Origin: Cephalotus follicularis
Taxonomy: Eukaryota > Streptophyta > Magnoliopsida > Oxalidales > Cephalotaceae
NCBI GenBank assembly: GCA_001972305.1
Contig: BDDD01000567.1
Span: forward strand, 310,001-374,000
Length of the DNA stretch: 64,000 nt
Direction of reading: 5' to 3'
Shown here piece after piece: positions 11,411 to 20,799 of the stretch. The notes under the pieces are model-generated. The model saw only the letters and a list, made by a program, of their open reading frames with translations. It was not told the origin of the DNA and ran no database searches. Within the stretch, counting starts at the first letter, position 1. The number at the start of each line of letters is the position of its first letter. A program made the position numbers and the translations under genes.

Positions 11411-12278
11411 TTTCATATATTCTAGAAAGGAGAAAGACAATGAATTGATGTTCTTGCAAATAAAAAAAAGTAAAAAAAGAGATGAAAACAAAAATATGTA
11501 TATTTTACCTTTTTGAATTCAGTCTTATTTTGTAGCCTATTTGATACGAGTAATTAAACCTTAGGGGTTTTTTACACCTTGTTCCTTAAAGTCAACTTGT
11601 TTGAGAGTAACTAGTTGAAAGCTCGCTACATGGGTCTTATAGAAAGCTTAAGAAATCAAGACATTGCACGAATTTAAGTTCGTCAAATCTGAAACTACTT
11701 AGTAATTTGGGTGTCTGGTGTTTTCTCCATCCATGTCATTCAAACCAACGGTAGTGGAGGATTGAGCTCAACGGAAATAGAAAAGAAAAGAAAAAGAAAG
11801 AAAAAGATGAGTGTAAGTGCTAAAGTTCTTTGTCCGACTCCGAAGTAGGATTTTATGATTCTGAGAATGCATATCTTGATTGGTTTATATATTGTGGGAT
11901 AACAAAAAAAATTGGTAAAGCTCATTAATTGAGATGTGTTTTGATTTTAGAACTTGGAACGAGATAATAAAATTTAAGTATGGGGGTGCTCTATGAATTT
12001 TTAAGTAGAGATACATTTTTCTTATTTTCAAAGTTTTGATGAACTGAATTTTGTGTGTTTATTCACTGGAAAACACTCACGAGACAAAACTCGTCCACTA
12101 GGGCCACATAGGGGCTTAAAGGCTTGTTGCATATGCTAAATGTAATCGTGATTCCTACGAAAGTGAGTTAGTATTTTGTTTACATTTTTTCTGTTTTAGT
12201 GTTTGTGTTTGTTTTCTTGTTTTAGCTTTCCATTTTGGTTTGCTTGAGGACAAGCAAAGCTTAAGTATGTGGGGTATT
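11411..12278 (+). other. Athila-type 3' untranslated region upstream of an LTR
   Basis: It is closely similar to 19920-20770, the 3' untranslated region of Athila-A: the same 'gagtaattaaacctt' block, the same 'cctactc... cgtccactagggccac' block, two AAGTATGGGGG-type tracts (near 11976 and 12264), and the hairpin TTGCTTG-AGGA-CAAGCAA at 12238-12255. It lies immediately before the LTR that serves as the 5' LTR of Athila-A, so two Athila internal regions share one LTR. The left end is cut by copia-2. Confidence 0.78.
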
Positions 12279-12487
12279 TGTTTAGCATAAAAATGTGTTG
12301 TTTTTAATGATATATTTGTGATATTTTTATGCTTGGAATAGACTACTTTGGTTGTGTAGTGACGATTTTCAGGAACAAAGCCAAGAAGATTAAAGTGCAT
12401 GAATTCTACTCATAGTGGTGCGAATTGGAGATCAAAAGATCAAAGATCAAAGATCAAAGATTGGAAAAATTCTGTAGAAAACAGAGT

Positions 12488-12862
12488 TAAGCATCGACGC
12501 CTTCAACATAAGCGTCAGCACCTAACTCCAAAGTGATGATGCTTTCAAAGGAAGCGTCGACACTTTACACTTCATGATGAACAATTCTGCAGTTTCATGA
12601 TTCTCATCAACACCAATCCATTTGGCGTCAATGTGCTGGAAATTCAATGTTTAGGCGTCAACGCCAAAAATGCACAAAACAAACAGTAGCTTAAACGTTA
12701 ATGTGTAACAAGAAAAGCGTCAACGCCTTGATTTTAAGTTTCGACGCTTAACACTGCAATTTGGATATTCAAGTTGATGCCAAACATCAATGTGTAACAC
12801 ATCAAATGCTTTCAACACATAAGCATCGATGCCTACGATCTTAGCGTCGACGCTTACGACTC
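12488..12862. repeat. GCGTCGACGC-type array in Athila-A U3
   Basis: More than a dozen degenerate copies: gcatcgacgcc, gcgtcgacact, gcgtcaacgcc, gcgtcgacgct. Several are GTCAACG, a one-transition variant of GTCGACG. The array ends about 110 bp upstream of the TATA box. Confidence 0.85.
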
Positions 12863-12972
12863 ATCAGGCGACAAAAATAGTAGATATGGAAAGTTTTAGC
12901 AAGTTGTAATTTTTCTTTTCTAGATTAATTAGGTTATATCTTTTTTCGTTTCTTTTATGCATGATTGTAAAG

Positions 12973-12980
12973 TATAAATA
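12973..12980 (+). promoter_or_regulatory. TATA box of Athila-A 5' LTR
   Basis: tataaata, kept in the matching LTR at 50047-50054. It implies an RNA start near 13005 and places the small ORF in the transcribed 5' leader. Confidence 0.6.
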
Positions 12981-13275
12981 TACAAGCTAGGTCACAAGAA
13001 CAAGTGTGTAAAGTTAGTGAAAATCTTTGTAGCCGCCTTTCTTCTTCAATTCAGTTTTTAGTTATTTACAATGTTTAGTAGCTAAACCTTTAAGGTTTTT
13101 AGGGCAAGAACAAACCATTAGATTGTATTGCTTCAACTCCATAAATAAAAATCCTTGAAGTTTTGATTTATTCTTCAAATTTCTGCCCTCACACACACTG
13201 TCTGTCTGATTAAAATCCACAAACATCTTGTCGGTGAATATGAAAGTTGCTGAAGAAATGGTTTTGGCGCAATCA

Positions 13276-13503
13276 ATGGAGTCTACTCATACGGTTTGTC
13301 ATGCCGAACACACTCCGTATAGACATAGCATGTATACTCATACGATTTGTCACCGCTGCCACACTCCATATAAACCTAGCATGACTACTCATACGATTTT
13401 TTATCACACTCCGTATCGACCTAGTTGTCGTTGGTTATCAAGGTTTGATCATTCAAGTAAGTGTGTTGTTCAATATAATCTATGGTGCGTTTCTATACCC
13501 TAA
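13276..13503 (+). CDS. LTR small ORF, copy A: His/Cys tandem-repeat peptide
   Basis: Not a family I recognise. From ATG 13276 (MESTHTVC) the frame contains three repeats of 15-17 residues with the pattern T-H-T-x-C/F-...-H-T-P-Y-R/K-x-S: STHTVCHAEHTPYRHSM, YTHTICHRCHTPYKPSM, then a shortened third unit. A shared tail CRWLSRFDHSSK follows. An upstream in-frame ATG exists near 13258. The ORF lies after the TATA box and the AATAAA-type signal, hence in U5 and only in the 5' leader of the element RNA. It stays open here although gag and pol of the same element are full of stops. Donor-like sequences follow: caaGTAAGT near 13456 and atgGTGCGT at 13485. It could instead be a non-coding tandem DNA repeat. 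Confidence 0.45.
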   Translation: MESTHTVCHAEHTPYRHSMYTHTICHRCHTPYKPSMTTHTIFYHTPYRPSCRWLSRFDHSSKCVVQYNLWCVSIP

Positions 13504-13606
13504 AACCGACTTTTTCTTGCATATTTCCTTCAGCTTATTTCCTGTTTTGCTAGTTTAATAAATTGCATGCTTATTTCCTGTTAATTTTTAACTCAGTTTG
13601 TTTAAC

Positions 13607-13762
13607 CGTCAATGCTTCTTTCGATAGCGTTGATGCTTTTAGTGTTTTCCTTAGCTTACGTCGACGCCTTCAGTCAAGGCTTTGATTTCTTTTACGTTAT
13701 AACCGTCAACGCCTTGATAGAAAGCGTCGACGCTTTCCTGTGTTTTAGTTATTCTCGTCGAC
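13607..13762. repeat. GTCGAC-type array in Athila-A U5
   Basis: About seven copies (cgtcaatgc, cgtcgacgcc, cgtcaacgcc, gcgtcgacgct, cgtcgacgc) lie between the small ORF and the LTR end. The counterpart in the 3' LTR is at 50690-50866. Confidence 0.8.
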
Positions 13763-13966
13763 GCATTTATTTGTTGGTTTAATAAATTAGTTTGTTTTGC
13801 TTGTTTGGGAGTAGATTTTAATTTTAAATCTCAATTTTGCACACTATGCCTAGGTTGAATAGATTAAAATTGATTTAACTTGATTTCCTAGCGTTCGACC
13901 CGTTACTGCACAACCGTGCACTTGCGGTATAATTTTTAAAACATTCGAAATTTGTGAACAAGTTTT

Positions 13967-13984
13967 TTGCAGCCGTTGCTGGGG
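13967..13984 (+). other. decayed primer-binding site (Athila-A)
   Basis: TTGCAGCCGTTGCTGGGG, a mutated form of the TGGCGCCGTTGCCGGGG site intact in Athila-B (42846). It follows the LTR end by six bases. Confidence 0.75.
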
Positions 13985-14169
13985 AAATAAGTTTTAGATT
14001 CATTTGAATTTATTGAACTGATTCGTAGTATTTAGTTTAATTAATATTGAAAAAAAAATATTCGTTCTTTGTTTTTAATTTTCTGTTATCTGATTTAATT
14101 TAGTTTTTCATATTATAGCTCGTATTTTGAGTTAATTAGTAATTTCCCGTTAGTGCGTCTCGTTAGTTT

Positions 14170-15370
14170 ATGACTGAGTGGGTTCGTGGTCCGAATAATC
14201 GGCTTGAAAGAATTGATCAACAACAAGCAGCAATGGCCAACGAACGCCCAATCCAAACTCTGCCCGATAGAGTCTATCCTGCGAGGACAACGCAACCATC
14301 CTTTATCCTGTTGCCTACTCCTCAAGGAAAAATTTTTGAGTTGAAATCTTAGTTCATTAGCATTCTCCCGCACTTTCATGTTTTACCCAATGAGGATGCA
14401 TATCTCTTCCTTTGCGAGTTCGAGAAGGTGTGTGCCCTTATGAAACCTCAACAACTCTCGGACGATTCAATTAAATTGTGATTCATAAATTTTTCTCTGA
14501 AAGATGGAGCTAAAAAATGGCTCTATAGTCTCTCAAATGGTTCCATCTCCACATGGGACCATTTCACTGTCTCGTTCCTCAAGAAATTCTTTCAGCTCCA
14601 TAAAACCAATAACTTAGGAACGACATTCTCCAGTTTCGCCAGCGACCCAATTAATCATTTTCTCGATGTATGGAGCATTTTAAAGATCTTTTAGACTGTC
14701 CTTATCATGGTTTAAACACGTGGCATTTATCCCAAATCATTTATGAAGGGATCGACTACCAGATCAAGCAATTAGTCAAATCGATGTGTCCTAATGGGTT
14801 CACCTTGTACACCGATGAAAATGAGGCTTGAAATTTCCTTTTAGATTTGGGTGAGCAAACTAGGGAGTGGGAGTCCACTCAAGTTTCGGAGAGAGCTTTG
14901 CCGAATAAAGGGTACGTTATAGAGGGAGCAATTGCTAAGGAGGCACAGTTAGACAGCCTCCTCACGAGATTAGAGTCGATAGTTAGGGGTCCCGCGCAAG
15001 CAAATCACATCGATCAAAGCACCCCTATGTGTTCTTGGTGCCAATGACCAAGTCATGTTTTTGAAGAATGCCCGAATTATTATGACAATCAATACTCTCA
15101 TAAGAATGTTTCCGCAATGAATCAATACATCCTGTATAGTAACACTTACAATTCGGGTTGGCGAAATCACCCACACTTCTCATGGAGCCAAGGGCAAAAC
15201 GCAAGAGGACCTTCAAACTTTTCAGATCAAAAAAAAATTCGGGACAACTTTCGAGCTTCACTGGCCAGTCTGCACCACAACAGACCTTTCTAAGGTTTCC
15301 CCCAAATTCCAATAATGTCTGATCACCCTTCCACCCCCAAAATCAATTCCAAAATAAACAACCACCTGGA
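14170..15370 (+). pseudogene. gag: Athila-A gag, broken
   Basis: Gag forms the virus-like particle. It starts MTEWVRGPNNRLERID and reads through NEDAYLFLCEFEKVC, LKDGAKKWLYSL and SISTWDHFTVSFLKKF, the capsid-type block of Athila gag. Stops near 14350, 14480, 14690 and later, plus a frame change, break it. The section from 14847 (LGEQTREWESTQVSERALPNK) leads to MCSWCQ near 15030, the first half of a CCHC knuckle whose next codon is a stop. Unlike Athila-B, the capsid-coding block is physically present. Confidence 0.82.
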
Positions 15371-16719
15371 TTGTTGAACCAAATGGAAGACACCTCTAGG
15401 ATTTCCTCGCTAGAAAAGAGCACAGAGTTTCTTATGAGCACCATAATGACTAGTCAGCACAATATGGAGAAGCAAATCTCTCAACTAGCATATGCGTTGC
15501 AAGCAAGAGAGAAAGGCAAGATGCCTCCTCAGCCAGACTCGAATCCTAGGACAGCCATGAATAATCATGCTCCTATCCGACCAATACCAAATCCACAAGG
15601 CTCTTCTTCATCCTCAGGGCAATCAAATCCAAGTAATTCCGTCAATGCCCTTAGGAGTGGCAATGAATATCATCCAGCCATAATATCAAGTGAGCAGTCG
15701 GGAGACCCCTCTTCCCAACCAGAAAATGTAAATGAGGAATCAAGGGAAGAAAAAGAAGAAGAAAAGGAACAACCAGCGGAAACACCTGAATGCACATATG
15801 TTCCCGTAGCTTCTTTTCCAAAAAGGTTGGAGAAAAATAAGAAAGCCCCAGCAATGGAAAAGATCACCGAAACTTTTAAACAAGTCCAAATCAATATTCC
15901 ATTGTTGGACGCAACTGCCCACATGCCTCCATATGCAAAAGTTCTGAAAGACTTATGTACGCAAAAGCGAGTCCATCCAACTCCAAAAAAGGCTTTTGTT
16001 CCAGCAAAAGTCAGTGCGATGCTTTCGCAACCTATGGTGCAAAAATACAAAGACCACGGCTGCCCGACAATCTCTTGTGTCATCGGCAATAGAAGATTTG
16101 AACATCACTTGATTGATTTAGTCAACTTGTTTCCATCTTCCATTTATGAGCATCTAGGTTTAGGATAGTTGTGCCTGACCACAACAACATTGCAATTAGC
16201 GGATCGATCGGTGAAAATCGCGAAAGGAGAAATTGAGGATGTTTTAATAGAGGTTGGCGAGTTTATCTTTTTTGTTGATTTTGTCGTCTTAGATACCCAA
16301 CCTGTGAACAATATAAAGGATCAAATCCCATTTATCCTTGGTAGACCAATTTTTTTTCCACGAGTAATGCTTTCATCAATTGCAGAAAGGGGATGATGAG
16401 ATTGAGCTTCGGAAACACGTCAGTGGACTTCAATGTCTTCCATATGGGAAAGCATCCAGCTACTGAAGTGCACGCGCTTCATTCCATTCCTGATCACATT
16501 GATATGGTCTTTGACATTGATTTTGATGAAAAATTCAGTGAATGCATGCGAGATTTAGAGGATGTGAACGGAGGTGACTTCTTTGATGTGTTTAGTATGC
16601 AACCAGTGGAACCAGTGGGCCCCTTGTCGACATCTAATCCTAAGCCATCAATCGAAGAGCCTCCGAAACTCGATTTAAAGGAATTGCCCTCTACATTGAA
16701 GTATTCATTTTTAGGCTAA
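15371..16719 (+). pseudogene. pro: Athila-A gag C-terminus and protease, broken
   Basis: A 265-codon open stretch (15371-16168) holds the polar Gln/Ser/Glu-rich linker after gag, the conserved block VQINIPLLDATAHMPPYAKV, then protease. The protease reads HHLIDLVNLFPSSIYEHLG. Compared with DLGASVNLLPSS in Athila-B, nine bases encoding the Gly-Ala-Ser after the catalytic Asp are missing, which removes the active-site loop without a frameshift. After a stop at 16166 the frame continues (LADRSVKIAKGEIEDVLIEV, DTQPVNN, IPFILGRPIF), then shifts near 16390 into a stretch ending FSMQPVEPVGPLST and a stop after KYSFLG. Confidence 0.84.
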
Positions 16720-18190
16720 AACCAAACTCTTCATGTTATTCTATCGTCCGATCTTACTCTCAGTCAGGAGGAGGAGGTTATTCACATAATCAAAGAAAAT
16801 AAAGAGGCAATTGGTTGGACAATGGCTAACATCAAGGGAATTAGCCCTTCTATTTGCGAGCATCGTATAAATCTCATATAAGGATCCAAACCTTCTAGAG
16901 AACCTCAACGATGAGCAAATCCCTTGATGAAAGAAGCCATACAAAAAGAAATTTTGAAGTGGTTGGACAATGGGATCATTTATCCCATCTCGGATAGTCA
17001 GTGGGTGAGTCCAGTCCACGTTGTTCCAAAGAAATCTAGAGTGATGGTAGTGCAATCCTCTACCGATGACTTAATTCTGACTAAGATCCAAACTGGATGG
17101 AGGGTGTGCATTGACTACCGCAAGTTAAATACAGCCACCCTGAAGGATCATTTTCCCCTTCCGTTTCTTGATCAAACGCTGGATAGGTTAGTTGGTCATG
17201 AGTATTACTGTTTTCTTGATGGGTACTCTGGATATAATCAAATTCACATCACCTCTGAAGATCAAGAGAAGACCACATTCACATGCCCCTTTGGCACATT
17301 TGCATATCGACGCATGCCATTCGGCCTCTGCAATGCTCCCGCGACTTTCCAGCGGTGCATGATGAGTATCTTCTCTGATATGGTGGAGGACTTTCTTGAA
17401 GTATTTAGGGATGACTTCTCTGTTCATGGTTCCTCATTTTCTGAATGCCTTCATCATTTGAATTAGTACTCGAAAGAAGTCAAGAGAAGAATTTAGTGCT
17501 TAATTGGGAGAAATGCAATTTCATGGTGAAGAAGGGGATTGTTCTTTGACATATAGTGTCAAAAGAGGGAATTCAAGTCGATAAGTCAAAAACAGAAGTC
17601 ATCAAACATTTGCCTCCACCTTGAAATGCAAAAGACATCCGAGCATTCCTCGGACATGATGGCTTTTATTGTAGGTTCATCAAAGATTTTAGCAAGGTGG
17701 CTCGACCCTTGACTTCGCCCCTAGCAAAAGATCAATATTTTTGTGTTTTCTGATGAGTGCCTTGAAGCGTTTAATCCCTGAAAGAATGAGCTCACCTCTG
17801 CTCCTATCATTCAGGCACAGATTTGGACTGAGTCCTTTTAGATCATATGTGACGCTTACGACAGTGCCATTGGAGCTGTTCTCGGGCAAATGATGAATAA
17901 ATTGCCCCACATCATTTACTATGCAAGTAGGACCCTCTCTGATGCACAATTAAATTGCACGACCACTAAGAAGGAGTTTTCAGCCATGGTCTTTGCATTA
18001 GAAAAAATTATGGTCGTATCTGTTAGGATCACATGTCATTGTTTATACTGATCATGCTGCGATTCGGTACCTAGTGGCTAAAAAGGATGCAAAAGCACGT
18101 CTTATCCGTTGGGTTTTGCTACTTCAAGAGTTCGACATGGAAATTAGAGATAAGAAATGGACTAAGAATTTTGTTGCCAACCACCTATCC
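16720..18190 (+). pseudogene. rt: Athila-A reverse transcriptase and RNase H, broken
   Basis: The RT core is readable from NPLMKEAIQKEILKWLDNG (16920): SQWVSPVHVVPKKS, GWRVCIDYRKLN, YYCFLDGYSGYNQI, RRMPFGLCNAPATFQRCM. The catalytic box reads FRDDFSV near 17400, where Athila-B has FMDDFSV (Met to Arg next to the Asp pair). A stop follows at 17464 and the rest is in shifted frames: GFYCRFIKDFSKVARP-like text, then RNase H around IICDAYDSAIGAVLGQ (17845-17890) and YASRTLSDAQLN. A further frameshift near 18005 ends clear reading of RNase H. Confidence 0.85.
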
Positions 18191-19575
18191 TAACTTTCTA
18201 ATGCTCTCGAGGACAAGCGTTCGATTGATGAAAGTTTTCTTGATGAGCAGCTTATGTGTGTCCAGAGTGAACCATGGTATGAAGATATAGTTAATTATCT
18301 AGTTACAGGAAGTGTACCATCCAAGTGGTCTACTCAAGATACGTGTAGGTTTTTCTTAGAAGTCAAACACTTTTTCTGGGATGATCCTTATCTTTTTAAA
18401 GCATGTCTGGACCAGATTATGCAACAATGTGTTCCTGATCATGAGTGTCGATGCATACTCTCTTTTTGTCATGATCAGGCATGTGGTGGCCATTTTGGCC
18501 CAACAAAGGCAGCAGCCAAGGTTTTACGATATGGTTCTTATTGGCCAAAAATTTTTAAAGATGCTTTTTAGTACTATAGGCTTGTGCGTCATGTCAATCT
18601 GTAGGCTGTGTGACCAAGCAAAATATGATGCCTTTGACTCTGATTTTGACTGTGGAGATTTTTGATGTTTGGCGTATCGATTTCATGGGTCCGTTTCCCA
18701 ATTCATTTGGGAGTTTATATATCCTTCTGGCTGTTGACTATGTCTTGAAATGGATTGAGGTGATTCCTTGTCGAACCAATGACAACTTTGTGGTTGTCAA
18801 GTTCTCAAGGAACATATCTTTTCTCGTTTCGATACCCCACATGCCATCATTAGTGATAGGGGTACCCACTTTTGCAATCGCTCTTTCGAAGCTCTCATGA
18901 AAAGATATGGGATCACTCACAAACTTGCCACGCCATATAATCCGTAAACAAGTGGGCAAGTTGAAGTATCCAATAGCCAAATAAAGCAAATCTTAGAAAA
19001 AAAGGTCAACCCTAACCGAAAGGATTGGTCCACCCGACTCGTGGATGCTCTATGGGCTTATCGAACCGCTTTCAAGACTGACCTTAGTCAATCTCCTTAC
19101 TGGCTTGTATATGGTAAAGCTTGTCATCTTCCAGTGGAATTGGAACATCGAGCCTTTTGGGCCATTAAGCAATTTAATTTTTATCGTTCCACTGCGGATA
19201 GTCATTGTACTATCCAACTAGCTGAGTTGGAAGAAATTCGAAATGATGCTTATGACAACGCAAAGATTTCCAAAGAAAAGACCAAGGCCTTTCATGATGC
19301 GCGGATTTTGCAAAAAAATTTCGAAGTAGAAGACAAGGTTCTTTTATATAATTCACGGTTACATCTGTTTCCTGAAAAATTAAGATCTCGTTGGGATGGT
19401 CCCTATGTTGTTAAAACTGTTTACTCACATGGCGTGTTTGAGATTTGTAAGCCAAGTACTGAAAGATGCTTTCAAAGTGAACAGGTAGCGATTGAAGAAG
19501 TTTTTAGAGTTTCCGGATGCACCGATAGAGGAGGCCATGGACCTTCATGAGCCTCTTTATTTCGAGCCTCCATAA
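18191..19575 (+). pseudogene. int: Athila-A integrase, broken
   Basis: The zinc-binding region is partly visible ([19 protein letters not shown]; its Cys pair is lost to a stop near 18570 and a frame change). The core has [19 protein letters not shown] (first Asp) and, in another frame, the SDRGTHF equivalent near 18850. The C-terminal part is a clean stretch at 19041-19550 ([63 protein letters not shown]), with a frameshift near the end relative to the Athila-B text EDVFKVNGQRLKKFLEL. At least five disabling changes. Confidence 0.85.
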
Positions 19576-20774
19576 TTATACTCAGTAAACCCTACCCCTT
19601 TTGTTCTTTATTTTATTGCATTGTTTCTTATATTTTCTTGTTCATGCATTGTAATTTCTATAGTTGAGTTTTTATTGCATTAAGGATAATGCAAAATTTA
19701 AGTATGGGGGGGTTTAGTACTAAAGTTCATTTTAATTTTGAAAGTAGGAATAAATATTGATATGCTTAGAAATAATAGAAAACCTCATAGGAGAAATAAT
19801 AACAATTTTGTTTTCAAGGAAAAGAAAAAGAATGCATCTCAAGGTAAGAGTTTGTACGTGAAAATAAATGAAAAGAATGAATAAAAAACCGATCTTGTGT
19901 GTGTTCACAAGTTTCATATATTATAGTAAGGAGAAAGACAAGGAATTGATGTTCTTGCATATAAAAAAAAGAAAAAAAAGAGAAGAAAACGAAAATATGT
20001 ATATTTTACCTCTTTGAATTCAGTCTTGGTTTGTAGCCTATTTGATACGAGTAATTAAACCTTAGGGGTGCTTTACACCTAATTCCTTAAAGCCAACTGG
20101 TTTGAGAGTAACTGGTCAAAAGCTCGCTACATGGATCTTATAGAAAGCTTAAGAAATCAAGAGATTGCACGAATTTAAGCTGGTAAAATCTGAAGCTACC
20201 TAGTAATTTGGGTGTCTGGTGTTTGCTCCATCCATGTCATTCAAACCAACGGTATTGGAGGAATGAGCTCAATGAAAATAGAAAAGAAAAGAAAAAGAAA
20301 GAAAAATATGTGTGTAAGTGCTAAAGTTCTTTTTCCGACTCCGAAGTAGGATTTTATGATTATGAGAATGCATATCTTGATTGGTTTATATATTATGGGA
20401 TAACAAAAAAATTTGGTAAAACTCCTTAATTGAGATGTGTTTTAATTCTAGAACTTGGAACGAGATAATAAAATTCAAGTATGGGGGTGTTTTATGAATT
20501 TTTAAGTCGAGATACATTTTGCTTATTTTAAAAGTTTTGATGAACTGAATTTTGTGTGTTTATTCACTGGAAAACACTCACAAGACAAAACTCGTCCACT
20601 AGGGCCACCTAGGGGTTTAAAGGCTTGTTGCATATGGTAAATGCAATCGTGATTCCCGAAAGTGAGTTAGGTTTTTGTTTACATTTTTTCTGTTTTAGTG
20701 TTTGTGTTTGTTTTCTTGTTTTAGCTTTCCATTTGGTTTTCTTAAGGACAAGCAAAGCTTAAGTATGGGGGTAT
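19576..20774 (+). other. Athila-A 3' untranslated region with repeated polypurine tracts
   Basis: There is no ORF. Three AAGTATGGGGG-type tracts lie at 19700-19712, 20477-20489 and 20761-20771; the last is the LTR-proximal PPT. The first is preceded by a stem TGCATTA-AGGA-TAATGCA (19677-19694). The third is preceded by a decayed version of TTGCTTG-AGGA-CAAGCAA. A conserved block (about 20040-20140: 'gagtaattaaacctt...', 'cttaaagccaactggtttgag', 'agctcgctacatgg') is shared with Athila-B and -C. Confidence 0.8.
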
Positions 20775-20799
20775 TTTAAGCAAAAAAATATGTTTTTTT
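20775..20799 (+). repeat. first bases of Athila-A 3' LTR, cut by copia-3
   Basis: The text 'ttaagcaaaaaaatatgttttttt' is a decayed version of the LTR start tgtttagcataaaaatgtg. The LTR resumes at 39219 with 'tttttaatgatttatttgtg'. Ts on both sides form the target duplication (TTTTT). Confidence 0.75.

Larger units (their letters stand above)
12279..13960 (+). repeat. 5' LTR of Athila-A
   Basis: 1682 bp, TGTTTAGCAT...TTGTGAACA. It contains a GTCGAC-type array in U3 (12488-12862), a TATA box at 12973-12980, an AATAAA-type signal near 13143, a small repeat ORF (13276-13503) and a second motif array in U5 (13607-13762). It matches the split 3' LTR and the LTRs of Athila-B and -C. Confidence 0.9.

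Noticed and set aside
12155-12400. 81-codon minus-strand frame recurring near several Athila LTR starts
   Set aside because: It is antisense across the PPT and LTR start; its recurrence reflects repeat copies, and other copies are interrupted.
15670-16089. 139-codon minus-strand frame in Athila-A
   Set aside because: Antisense shadow of the gag C-terminus/protease frame; its Phe/Ser-rich text mirrors the Glu/Lys-rich linker.
16741-17055. Antisense frame repeated at 45409-45678 (MHYYYSGFLWNN...)
   Set aside because: It recurs only because both loci encode RT on the opposite strand; no start context or independent conservation.
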